64,000 bases of DNA from Limnanthes douglasii subsp. nivea (lineage: Eukaryota > Streptophyta > Magnoliopsida > Brassicales > Limnanthaceae): positions 200,159,273 through 200,223,272 of the forward strand of contig JAUPFV010000002.1 in assembly GCA_036936605.1 (NCBI GenBank), in the 5' to 3' direction. A model generated the notes under the pieces. The model had not been told where the DNA came from and made no database searches. It was given only the letters and a program-made list of their open reading frames with translations. This document shows positions 11,328 to 22,156 of the stretch, in pieces. Made by a program: the position numbers and the translations under genes. Every line of letters starts with the position of its first letter. The first letter of the stretch is position 1.

Positions 11328-11577
11328 ATGGTCACACACGTCTTAATAGATAGTGGCAGCTTGGCTAACGTCATTTTTAAAGCCATTTATGAAAAAGTAA
11401 TTAGACAGCTGGTCAATTACGAGGGAAAATCAACCTACTGTGCGGGCGGGGTAGAAATCTCGGTTACGGTACGACACATAAACACCAAAACGATAGTGAG
11501 AATATTTGTTTATGATCGTTGATACCCCCAGCTCTTACCATGTGATTTTCGCTCGACCAGGGTTTCACAAGCTTGAG
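11328..11577 (+). pseudogene. gypsy 1 protease, 5' part up to the hAT insertion
   Basis: Reads VTHVLIDSGSLANVIF, the retropepsin active-site region (D-S-G), then DTPSSYHVIFARPGFHKLE with a +1 shift near 11518. The frame resumes on the other side of the hAT element at 14168 as KFHIRFATA before a stop. Upstream (10644-11327) is a degraded gag region without recognisable landmarks. Confidence 0.78.
11569..11577. repeat. target-site duplication of the hAT element, left copy
   Basis: AAGCTTGAG here and again at 14159-14167. hAT elements make 8-base duplications; the ninth base may be chance. Confidence 0.8.
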
Positions 11578-12142
11578 TAGGGATATTAATAGTTCTTGAG
11601 AATCGAGAACGAGACTGGAACCAAATCGGTAAGGACCAGACAAAAAAATGAACCAAACCTTAACAATTTAGTTTGCGGTTCCATTCTAAAAACAATACTA
11701 ATAAGTAACAAAAATGGTAAAACTGTTCAGAACCAAATCGATAAACCGGTAAAACCGTTTTGGAACCAAACCAATAAAACCGATAAAAACTTGGTATGCT
11801 ATTTTATATATAGCTATAGTAGTTTGTTTAGATAATTATATTCTTTTAACATTTTTGACTAAAAACAATTAAGCAATAAAAAAAATTAACGTGTTTGTTT
11901 GTAGTTAAATTTAAATAGTGTGAAACATAAAAAAATAATATAAATATATGGCCGTGCTTGTCAGATATAGTACTGCTTCCCTGAGTGAAACATGGGATTA
12001 AATTTGGTACATTGTCGGCACATATGATTGTATGCATAGTATGTATGATATGTATACTGAAAGATATAGACCAAATACAACTACAAATGTAAGGAGTAGT
12101 AACAATAGGGGTAGAGGGTGATTTTCTACTAACTATGTTCAA

Positions 12143-12627
12143 ATGTCAATGTTGCGAAGCAATGAATTTAGAGAAACCCTTCAATCTGATAATGAGTTGT
12201 CTAGATATTTGAGCAGTAGGTTTGATTTAACGAATTTTCCCGACCATGGTATTGAAGATATCATGAGATGGTGGATGAATATCCAATTCTTTTCAGGTTT
12301 GTTAAAGAGATTTATGCAATACCTATGTCTACAGTTGCAAGTGAGTGTGCTTTCAGCCAAGCGATGTTGCAATACACGACTAAGAGAACAAGATTGACGG
12401 GCAAAACACTTGGAGTGATAGTGGTAGTCAAGGATTGGACCGCGGCGGATAAAAGGATGCAAGACAGAGAGTTTAGAGACGAAGTGAATGTAGACGACAT
12501 CTTCGAAGATTATCCGGTTGATTATGAAGATACACTTGAACAATAAATTATGGAAGAAAACGAAGCTGAAGGTGAATCAAGTGAGGAGGAAGATTTTACT
12601 TACGAAGAAGAACTTGAAGAAGATTAA
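12143..12627 (+). pseudogene. hAT transposase C-terminal dimerisation domain
   Basis: Reads RWWMNIQF, then (frame shifted near 12290) YPILFRFVKEIYAIPMSTVA and SECAFSQAMLQYTTKRTRLT, the hAT C-terminal dimerisation block. An acidic tail follows: an in-frame TAA at 12544-12546 interrupts it and the frame continues as MEENEAEGESSEEEDF to a second TAA at 12625. The zinc-finger and catalytic parts are missing. The fragment at 50680-51000 is the same family. Confidence 0.85.
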
Positions 12628-12699
12628 TGATGTTTGTAATAGTTTTTTACTATTTTGTATTTTAATTTGAAAACCTTTGTACAACTCTTGGCCCGCAAG

Positions 12700-13320
12700 A
12701 GTATAAAATGTGAACGACTAAATAAACAAAATACACACTATTTACCTTTTATTATAATAACAATAATTGTACTATCAAATAATTATAAGATATGATTTTG
12801 GTTTAAAAATTAATAACAAACACTTGTAATATTTATAACCAAATCACAATAATAATCAAAATGTAATAATAAAATGAGAACAATATGACCAAGTCATAAA
12901 TATGATTTTGGTTTAAAAAATAATAACAACACTATACTATTTATAACCAAGTCATAATAATAATATTTAAAATATAATATTAAAATTATAACCATAAAAC
13001 TTGTAATATTTTAATATGATAAGATATGGTTTTGGTTTATAACATAAAATCAACACTTATAATATTTAAAACCAAAACATAATAATAATAATAATAATAT
13101 TCAAAATGTATTAATAATATCCTTAAAAGTAATATTTAAAAATTTTGTTTATAAAATAATTACAACACTTAAAATATTAATAACCAAATCAAAATAATAC
13201 TAACCAAAATGCAATAATAAATTTATAATCATATACATTATAAAAATATTTTTAAATATAACTTAATATATGATTTTGGTTTATAAAATAATTACCACAC
13301 TTATAATATTTAAATAGGTG
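12700..13320. repeat. degenerate AT-rich tandem repeats
   Basis: Roughly 90-130 base units built on TATGATTTTGGTTTATAAAA plus 'aacacttataatatttataaccaaatcataataataa' variants recur about six times with heavy divergence. The units are contiguous and have no spacer structure. Confidence 0.75.
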
Positions 13321-14158
13321 TAGCAGGTTGGAGGTATAACAGGTTGCAGATTTAACAGGTTACTGCTTATGCAAATCTAACTGGTAAACATGTCTGACAT
13401 GTTACAAATATAACTGATCAGGTTTGTAGGTTCCCATTTAATATCTGACAGCTATAGGGTATCGTACAAAAAATTGCCAACACTTAGAGTTGTTTTTTTC
13501 TTATAATGTTAATGTCTTGATTTGTTTTGTGATTTTGATGCAGTTAGATTCAATAATAATATGTATTTAATTGAAGTTCTGGTATTTTTAATGATAGATT
13601 TGCTGCGTCTATTTTTGAATTAATAAATTATCTTCAAAAATTTCGTATTAGTTATCTCAGATTAGATGAAACCAGAGTTAATGTTAGTGATTATTTTTGT
13701 TGTTTAAAAGAAAAAATATATGCCTTGGGTGTTTCTTTTAAAATAAATTAGGAAACCATCCGAATTGAAAAGCAAATTTTATTTTATTTCTCATATGAAA
13801 TTTAAAATTAATAAAAAAAAAAACGAATATGTTCATGGTAGGATTTTTGGATTCAATAGGATTCCGATTATGAATAGATATATAATTGAAATATTCTGTT
13901 CTTCTAAACTAAAACTGGTTTAATATTTGATACTTGGATCGGACCGGACCGGAGTAAATATCATCGGACCAGATCTGAGTAAATAATCCAAATTTGTCGG
14001 AACGAAACCGATTATAATTGGTTCTGGTTCAGTTTTGTAAATTAGAACCAAAACTTTATCGGTTTAGTCTGGTTCAGTAACTGAAGACTTATAATCAACT
14101 CAAAGCTTCGGTCCGATTTAGTTAAAAGCCAGATTGAACCAGACCGATAAAAAATCCA
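13321..14158. other. non-coding right arm of the hAT element
   Basis: No coding sequence seen. 13321-13470 carries repeated 'aacaggtt' motifs; 13930-14130 carries the subterminal repeats (GGACCGGACCGG, GGTTCTGGTTCAG). Confidence 0.5.
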
Positions 14159-14559
14159 AAGCTTGAGAAATTTCATATTCGTTTCGCCACTGCGTGAAGT
14201 TTTCGGTGAAAAACTTAGTTGACATCGTACGAGGCAGACAAAAAACTACCAAAAATGCTATACCATATTTTTAGATCCTACAAAGTTCATCCAATAGCAA
14301 TTAAGCAACATGCAAAGTGAGGATCAACAACAAAAAAACAGAGAACATACAATTAGAAGTTGACAAATCCCAATGAAGAAAAATAGGATGAAAAATTCAT
14401 TAAGAAAGATATCAACGTAACATTAGCAGATGAGGTGGTTCGTGTTGGGCTTGATCCTCTTTCCAAAAAATAATTGGTGGACCTATTTCAAAGGAACTCA
14501 AACATATTTTTTTAGAGCACTGATAAGGTTATAGGGTGAAATCATATGTCATGAGCTCT

Positions 14560-16260
14560 TCATAACTAAAAACATACGACTAGTCCAAAAAAAGACAAAC
14601 ATTATCTCCTGAGAAGTCAGAGGCAATTTTCAGAGAGGTAAACAAGCTTCTCTAGCTAGGGCATATTCGAAAGTCATAATATCCAACCTGGATAACTAAT
14701 CCTATAGTTGCAAAGACGAAGAGAGGTCAATGGTGAATGTGTATAGACTTCATTAATATCAATCGAGCATGCCCTAATGATGTTTTCCCTCTTCCAAGAA
14801 TCGACCAACTTGCAAGGGTAACAAACTCCTCTCGGTCATGGATGCCTACTCAGGTTATAACCACATTCGAATGCACCCCACCGATAGGTGATCCCTCTAC
14901 TCCTATAAATTTATATTCTTCAAGTTGAAAAACGCAGGGTCAACGTATCAGCGAATTATGAACCAAATATTTGAAAATCAGCTCGGCAACATATGGAGGC
15001 CTATATCGATGAAATGATCGTTAAAAGAAACACTAAGCGTCGACATCTCTAGGTATTAAACAATATATCTGCAATCTTCCACAAGTACAATCTTAAACTC
15101 AACCTGCTAAAATTCTCGTTCGGTGTGCGCGAAGGAATTTTTTAGGTTACAGGGTTAGTGAGAATATAGTCAAGGTCGACCTCGATCAATTACAAGCATT
15201 CTTAACCATAAAGCCACCAAAAATCATTAAGGAGGTTCAAAGACTAGCTGGATATCTCACCGCTTTATCCCGCTTTATCTCTAGAGTGTCGGACAAGAGC
15301 TAGCCTTTCTTCAAAGTGAGAAAAGAAGCCAAAATATTTTTCTAGACGGACGAGTAGGATGATGTATTTCAAGCACTCAAAGAGTACTTAACTTCGCCCA
15401 CAATGCTATCAATACCGACACCTGGTGAGCCACTATGTTTTTACTTGTTTGTGTCAAACTATGCTGAAAGTTAGGTCCTATAAAGGAAAACTAGAAGAGT
15501 ACAGAAGCCGATTTACTACGTAAGCAAAAGATTGCTAGACACTGGTAGCGGTTTCCAAGAAAATGCGATCATACTTCCAAATCCACATCATTGTCTTGCA
15601 CATGTCAGTCCTATTAAAAAATGTAGTGCAAATACCCAATACCTTATGAAGTCTTAGAAGGTGCTTAGTTGACTTAGGAGAGTGCAAAATTATCAATGAG
15701 CAAACGGTAGGGAACAACACCTTGAGTGGATAGTAGAAATCTATGATGCATCAAACATCAATGGTAGGAGAGCATGAATCATCTTAAAAACGTCTTTCAA
15801 AGATGAGATCAGGTAACCAATTAAGTTTCGTATCAAAATAATAAACAATACAATCGAGTATAAGGCCGTCTTGGGTGGGCTAAAGTTAGCTTATATATGT
15901 GGGCCAAAAGTGTACATGTCTGATCAGACTCACAGTTTATAATGAGCTACACTAAGGGAATGTACGAAAATAGTCTCTTAGTTATCCAAAAGTTATCCAA
16001 AAGTATTGGATACGAGGAAAAGTCATTGAGGGATTAGGAGCAAGAGTTATCCAAAATAGAATACAAGCAAATACCTCACTTTGACAACCTTACCGCGAGT
16101 TCACTATCCAAAGAAGCAGATTCCAATGATAGTCCCGCAATCATTATCCAAGAAAGCCCCACCGTAAATGATAAAATGGCAATACATAAGGTCCAACCAA
16201 TTGAAACAAGACTTGACTAGGGTAACGATAATGTTGCTTACTTAAGGAATCAAAATATTT
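14560..16260 (+). pseudogene. gypsy 1 reverse transcriptase and RNase H remnants
   Basis: In broken frames: EVNKLL, GHIRKS, MCIDFININRACPNDVFPLP (about 14737-14796), SGYNHIRMHPTD, then YIDEMIVK near 15002-15025, where YxDD has become YIDE. GYLTALSRFISRVSDKS at about 15250-15300 and YYVSKRLLDT at about 15516-15545 mark the RT/RNase H boundary. A second RNase H-like stretch (GLKLAYICGPKVYMSDQTHS, about 15878-15937, then PHFDNLTASSL) follows, as in gypsy elements with an additional RNase H. Frameshifts are too many for activity. Confidence 0.8.
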
Positions 16261-16389
16261 TTAAAAACAAAGTTGAGGCAAGCTCCTTACAAGTACGAGC
16301 GACTAAATACACAAGTCTCAACAATATTATGTATATGAAAAGTTCAACACAAACGCTACCGAGATGTGTCAATCACGACGAAGCCATCC

Positions 16390-17245
16390 TCCTACTAACC
16401 GACTTATACAAAGGGATGAAAAAACAGCATTTGGTGGTGGCAGTCGACTACTTAACCAAGTGGGTATAAGTGAAGGATCTGTCGAGAACTAGAGAACAAG
16501 ATATTTGTGATTTCCTTCAAAAGCAGACCCTATCACGGTTCAAAATCCCTCACATCCTGATGACCAACAATGGACCCAATTCTAGAACACAAACGTGTCA
16601 GCCTTCTACAAAAAATATGGAATAAATCAGCACTTTTCGACACCATACTACCAACAAGCTAACATATAAGTCAAGGTAACTAACTGTATCATCCTGGATG
16701 GGGTAAAAAAACTAGAATGTTCCAAGGTTAAATGGCCTGCTAAACTAGCTGAGGTCCTATGGGCATACCGGACGACCCCCTGATCATCCATAGGTAAAAC
16801 AATTTCTTTTTGGTGTACTTGATGGAAGCGGTAGTTCCTACTGAGATCATCATCCCCACCCATCAAATCAAAAATTACTCAGAGGAGCTCAATATAAATG
16901 AATGAAAATTATCCTTGGACTTAATTTTAAGAATGACGAGATCATGAGTGGGTTAGGTCTGATCACTTCAAAAGCCTAATGAGGAGCAAGTTCAACTCCA
17001 AGCCGAAGCCCCAAGATTTCCAAGTTGGTGAGATGCTATCATGAAAAAGATCTTCCAACGAGCGCAAGACAAGAATGCTGCAAAGTTGGACCCCGATTGG
17101 GGCGGTCTATACAAAGTAATCTCCAAATAACACCACATGTATATTGACTATAAGATATGGATGGTAAATAACCAAAATGTAATTGGAACATCAATCATTT
17201 GAAATTGTATCACCATACCATATAGAAGGGTTGTGAACTCGTTTT
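16390..17245 (+). pseudogene. gypsy 1 integrase remnant
   Basis: Frames give TAFGGGSRLLNQVG, QNPSHPDDQQWTQF and YKKYGINQHFSTPYYQQAN (about 16600-16660), AKLAEVLWAYRTTP (about 16738-16780) and, at 16980-17150, a C-terminal tail with KPKPQDFQVGEM. The order and spacing match the gypsy integrase core and tail; stops are frequent. Confidence 0.8.
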
Positions 17246-17260
17246 CTCTTCTAGTGGCAC

Positions 17261-18398
17261 TGAGGGGGGTTTTTAACGAGGCACATTGTAAGCCATTGAC
17301 TTAATGAAATGTTCTAATTCCAAAATCTCGTTTGTTCCTATTTACATCAAGTAATCAAAATCACGTTCTAAGTTCTAATCACGAAAACATAATCAATGAA
17401 CTAGTAACTACTTGTGATTATCTTACCAAAATAGATCGATATCACTAAAAATACAGAGGGTAGGATATCAAACTGGTTTATAGACCAAGTATTTAAGGCT
17501 ACACAAGAGGCCATACTCAGACTTGAATTAATAAAGGGTCCAAAAGTTGGCAGTGTATAGCCAAGAGAAGCAATCCGTATTTGGAAGAGAGAATCCAAAA
17601 AGGACTATTCGAGATCAGTTAGCGGAGAGTGTCGAGCTCATGCTGTGGAGGTTGCGATGCTACAAAGTCAGGTAAAAAATATGAGTTTGGAACCTTTGAG
17701 CCTGAGATATGAAGAAATTAACATCTACTTTGATCAACATTCTTTGGATATTCATGATGGGATGTTGGGCAAGGGTCCCGAGTCAAAGAAACAAAAAAGT
17801 TTGTGTTGTTGTTATCCATATCGATCGCTTCCATGCTCTAGCGGCTATTATTATGTCACGTGTTTAATGCTTCATCTAAAACACTTCTCAAATGAACATA
17901 CGTGCACAACCTGAAGGAGAAATTTGTGGGGAAGCCTCTTTTGGTTTATGATGGGATGAAAGATCGGGATATTATTTTTTTAGATGGACCTCAGACTGAG
18001 GAGGTGGAACGGGCATTTGGGTCAAACGAGAAACCTAACGTTAAACACTTATTAAGTATCTTTTAGGAAATGGTTGCAATCAAGGATATTCTGGTTATTA
18101 CATTTGTCATGGAGGTTGCTATTGATAAAGGAAGGAAAATATAGGTGTTTGGCATATAATTTAGCCCACTAATAAGGTTAAGACCAATGTATTTAGTGGT
18201 TAAGGATCAAAGTAAAGCACACATAAGAAATGAGGGACTTGAATGATATTCCCCTAGAACTTGTTTGTAAATAGTAAAATAGTGGAGTAAGAAATCCATT
18301 CTCATAATGGTAAACATGTAATTTCACCATCTACCTCTTTTCCTATAAAAAGGACATTCCCTTTTGGGAAAAAGGGCCAATGATTGAGTAAGAAAGAT
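17261..18398. other. unassigned stretch between gypsy 1 and the LINE
   Basis: A plus-strand series of broken frames at about 17580-18160 (for example VEVAMLQSQVKNMSLEPLSL, then VGKPLLVYDGMKDRDIIFLD) looks like relic coding sequence, but I recognise no family. No gypsy 3' LTR is visible. Confidence 0.35.
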
Positions 18399-18576
18399 TT
18401 GATAACAATAAAAAAAAACTATACAATAGAAAGTGTAAAGTATAAAGATAAAAGCTTCCAAGACTGCTCAGCTCATTGGCAAAGCTATTGCTAACAATGA
18501 AGCATATATTACACTAAGAAAGATAGAAGTTGTCACAAAAGCAACCTACAAGGTTTACTTAAACTTTCATGATTTG
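18399..18576. repeat. ~178-base third copy of a segment in the segmental duplication
   Basis: TTGATAACAATAAAAAAA to AACTTTCATGATTTG matches 24185-24367 and 36718-36899. It shares GTCACAAAAGCAACC with the 36.7 kb copy, where the 24.2 kb copy has GTTAGACTCTCAAAAACAACC. It ends exactly where LINE sequence begins. Confidence 0.88.
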
Positions 18577-19783
18577 GAACCAGTTCAGACCAATAAGCTT
18601 ATGTACAATGTTTAACAGAATAATGTGTAAGCTTTTAAACAACAGATTATCTTTTGTATTGCCTAAGCTAATCTCTGTGTTTCAGGGAGCATTTGTGAAA
18701 GGAAGGATGATTCATGAAAACATCCTTATTTCTAAGGAATTGATACATGACATTAACAGAAAAACGAAAGCGGGCAATATAATCATAAAATTGGACATGT
18801 CAAAATCATTTGATAACTTATCACATTGCTTTATCTTAAGGGTCTTAGAATGCTATAGTTTTAACATCTAACATTATTCAACATGTAAATGTTTCAATTT
18901 TTATTAATGGAGAAACTGATGGCTTCTTTAAAATGAGAAAAGGAATCAGACAAGGGGACCCCTTGTCCCCTAGTCTGTTCATCGTTGTTGAAGATGTTCT
19001 ACTCAGAGGCTTGAAAGAGCTCGCCTTAAAAGAAAAGGAATTGCGTTACTCAACCAGGAGTAGCTTAGCCATTCCTATACTATCCTTTGCAGATGACCTT
19101 TTAATTTTTTTCTAATAGTTTACCTACTTCTTTGGAGTGTATTGGTAATTTCTTACAGGTATACCAAGATGTGTATGGGCAATCCTTAAACAAGGATAAG
19201 ACAATCATAATCACTGCATCAACTATGTCCCAAGACAGAAGAAATGCATTGTCCATTCAAACTAACTTCAACATCGGCAATTTACCAACAACTTATCTTA
19301 GAGTTACACTTAGCCCACGTAACAAAATATCAAACTACTTTCCTCTAATAGAGAAGATCAAGATAAGAATTGAAAGCTGGAATGACAAAGCCCTGTCATT
19401 TGGAGGAAGACTAACTTTAATTAACGCGGTGCTCATACCTATCCCCCCATATTTGATATAGATTTGTTGGCTTCCAATCACAGTCATCTTAAGCATAGAA
19501 AGGCTACTGAATAGGTTCCTCTGAGGATCATCCAACGAAATAACGAAGATACACTGGGCTTCTTGGCAGAGCATCTGTATATCACATGGTGAAGGTGGCT
19601 TGAATGTGGACGTATGCAAGATATTCAACAAGAATTCTCCTGTAAACTATGGATAATCTTCAGAGAAAACATCTTCTTATGGGCAAGACTAATGAATAGT
19701 ATATACAGTAAGGGAAAGCACCCTCTCAAACTATTTTTTTCAAAAAAAGGCTCCTCAACCTAGAAACGATTGGCTGTCATAAA
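18577..19783 (+). pseudogene. LINE reverse transcriptase, part 1
   Basis: Plant L1 RT blocks are clear: FRPISLCTMFNRIMCKLLNN, QGAFVKGRMIHENILISKEL (about 18685-18745), IIKLDMSKSFD, KGIRQGDPLSPSLF (about 18939-18982), ILSFADDLLIFF (about 19078-19113, FADD intact) and WNDKALSFGGRLTLINAVL (about 19378-19435). Frameshifts or stops at about 18870, 19114 and 19459. The first third of RT is lost. Confidence 0.92.
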
Positions 19784-20514
19784 TAGGCATGGGCATTCGG
19801 TTCTTTGGTTCTTCGGTTCGGTTCTCGGTTCTCGGTTCTTCAAAACTAGTATCCATTTAAGAACCGAATAAATTTCGGTTCGGTTCAGTTCGGTTTGGTT
19901 TGGTTCTTCTTAGTTCGGTTCGGTATGGGTACTTAACTCGGTTCCAATTGGGTAGTTTTGGATACTTTAAATACTCTGCAATATCAACATATATAAAACT
20001 CTTTTTAGACTTTAAAAGAATAAAATTATGTTAGATTGTAAGAAAAAAAATACTAAATATAAGAAATATTCAAAATTAATATATTAAAGAATAATATTAA
20101 TAATATAAAGAAAATGGAGAGATGATATCAAGTTTATTAGATTATATAAAGGTTTATATTTTGTTATCTTGTTTATACGCATAATAGTTTGTAAATATTT
20201 CACCGCTTTGAATTAACCATGTACTCATTTATTAAAGAGAACATAATTAAAGGTCAGTGATAAAAGACAGATTTAGAGGAATCTAACTTTGAAAAATAAA
20301 ATATATTTTTAAAAAAATTCAAAATTAAGGGTTAATAAATAGGTTCGGTTCCTAACGGGTACCTACGGTTTGGTTCGGTTTGGTTCGGTTCAGTTCCGAG
20401 AACCGTGGGTAATTGAAAACTGGAACCATTTGGGTATTATGAAAGAACCAAATCTACTTCGGTTCGGTTCTTTCGGTTCGATTCTTTAAGTTCCGGTTAA
20501 AATGCCCATTCCTA
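19784..20514. mobile_element. 731 bp non-autonomous hAT element (MITE) in the LINE
   Basis: The left end TAGGCATGGGCATT and the right end AATGCCCATTCCTA are inverted repeats with one mismatch in 14. Flanks are gtcataaa (19776-19783) and gacataaa (20515-20522), an 8-base target-site duplication with one mismatch. Both subterminal arms consist of 'ggttcggttc' style repeats (19797-19930 and 20340-20490). No coding capacity. Confidence 0.93.
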
Positions 20515-21883
20515 GACATAAAGGAGTTTGCTGAAGAGAAAATAAAGTGGAAGTTGGATGAAGGTAAGGTCGACTTATGGTTGGATAACTGGTATGACTT
20601 TAAACCTCTAATAAAACTAGACCACAACTCTAACGATAGTTGGTTTAAGGGCATTCGTATCTGTTCTTTTTGGGAAAGTGGAACACAAATAAACTGCATC
20701 AACACCTTACTAGCTACAATGTTAGTAAAGTCACTAAAATCACAAAAAATACCAAAGATAAACTTGTTTGGAGTCTATCAAACAATTGTGCTTTCAATCT
20801 TAAGGAAACTATAAAGGGAATTAGACCAGTTAACTTTAGTTTTTCTCTTTTTGAGTTTCTGTGGAACAACATTACACCAAGGAAATTCTCCTTTTTTACT
20901 TGGAGATTGTTGAAAAACAAGTTATCTATTGATTCAATAATAAAAACTAGACACTTTAATCTTGCATCAAAATGCAAGTTCTGTCTCAATGAAGAAACAA
21001 AAGACCACTTGTTTGTAAACTGTATTTTCGCGTGGAGCATCTGTTTCATTTTGCAGGGATATTAAAAGTAGATACAAGAAGGTTTATGGCTACACAACAT
21101 CTACTACAAACCTGGGTCCGGTCTTCTCCTGGGAAAATCTATGTCAAGACAATCCTACCACCTATAATTTGTTGGTCAATCTGGCAGCAACGTAACAAAT
21201 CAAAAATCAATGGTGAATCCTTTTCATCAAGCTCCGCCGTCAACTACATTACAACAATACTATCAACTCTAGATCACTCAAAGATACTACAAAGAAAGCA
21301 TTAGAAATTCAGTGAAAACGAAGCTTCGTCAATGGGCTGTACAAACCTTCTCAACATTAAACACAAAGTCACTCACCTCAAATGGCTACCTCCTGGTCGG
21401 GGAAGAGTCAAACTAAACTTAGACCCTTGTTGTTTACCCTCTCGAGAATCAATTGGAGGAATAATAATTATAGATTGCAATGGTTCACTACTTAGCAGCT
21501 ATGGAAACACATATGGAAAGCTCACACCTCTAAAAGCTGAAGTTAAGGCAATGTTGGACGAGCTCCTACTTTGTAAAATCATGGCCTTAATGGTAGTCGA
21601 TAATGAATCAGGTTGTAGCACTCTTATCTCTCTAATTACTTCTAGGGAAAACACAAAGTTTTTGGAATCTGTAATTGATAGAATAAGGTTGTTGATAACA
21701 ACAAATATGTCTATCAATTTCATCTTTAGAGAACAAAACGAATCTGCCGATCAGCTAGCTCGCTGGACCCTAAAGTGTAAAATAAAAATTGATTACAAGA
21801 GCTTTAAGCCTCCTCCATGTTTAGAAGCTATTCTAAAACTGGAAAAGTCAGGTACTGGATACATTAGAGTAACTAGAAATTGA
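20515..21883 (+). pseudogene. LINE C-terminal zinc-binding region and RNase H
   Basis: After the MITE the frame resumes with KEFAEEKIKWKLDEGKVDLW, then LFEFLWNNITPRKFSFFTWR and CKFCLNEETKDHLFVNC (zf-RVT region, about 20838-21020). RNase H follows at 21380-21800: VKLNLDPCC (first Asp), LKAEVKAMLDELLLC (Glu), MVVDNESGCSTL (Asp) and FREQNESADQLARW (last Asp), so all four acidic positions appear kept. Frameshifts near 20675, 21060 and 21305 break the ORF; the RNase H frame itself (21332-21883) is open. Confidence 0.88.
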
Positions 21884-22156
21884 CTATAGCCTAGGAAAAC
21901 ACATTTAGTATAATGAAATTGGAACTTGTGAGACTGATAGGGTCTAAAACAAAGGAAACATGCACATATAAAGTTTTCCAAGGTTAAGTAGTTAGATTTC
22001 GAATGGTATAGTATCTCATAGGATGATATATTTGTCAGCACTGGTTTATGGAGTCTATCAATCATATATACAACAGTTTCAAAAGCCTCAACCTGTGCCA
22101 ACAGACTTAGGAAGGACTGGCTCAATATTAAAAAAACTAGCTTGAGCTTTAGATGA

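Larger units (their letters stand above)
11578..14158 (+). mobile_element. hAT DNA transposon, internally deleted
   Basis: Flanked by AAGCTTGAG on both sides within gypsy 1 protease. The left end begins TAGGGATATTAATAG; the right end, read in reverse, begins TGGATTTTTTATCGG, so terminal inverted repeats are weak. Both ends carry subterminal 'aaccaaatcggt' and 'ggttcagt' type repeats (11610-11780 and 13930-14130). Only the 3' end of the transposase gene remains. Confidence 0.8.
9861..17260 (+). mobile_element. Ty3/gypsy LTR retrotransposon 1, decayed
   Basis: LTR (9861-10643), protease, RT, RNase H regions and integrase follow in gypsy order (PR-RT-RH-IN) on the plus strand. Nearly every domain is broken. 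No PBS is recognisable after the LTR and no 3' LTR is seen by 17260. The protease is split by a hAT element (11578-14158). The same LTR family is at 43599-44340. Confidence 0.82.
18577..22150 (+). mobile_element. L1-type LINE, 5'-truncated, split by a hAT MITE
   Basis: Starts inside the reverse transcriptase (NQFRPISLCTMFNRIMCK), continues through RT, a zf-RVT-like region and a C-terminal RNase H, and ends in a ~270-base 3' UTR without an obvious poly(A). ORF1 and the endonuclease are absent. Interrupted by 19784-20514. Confidence 0.88.

Noticed and set aside
12181..12543. Minus-strand 120-codon frame over the hAT transposase
   Set aside because: The plus strand encodes the recognisable hAT dimerisation domain; the minus frame has no protein-like features.
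12700..13320. Possible CRISPR-like array of repeats
   Set aside because: The repeats are contiguous, degenerate and AT-rich with no unique spacers, and the DNA is from a plant nuclear genome.
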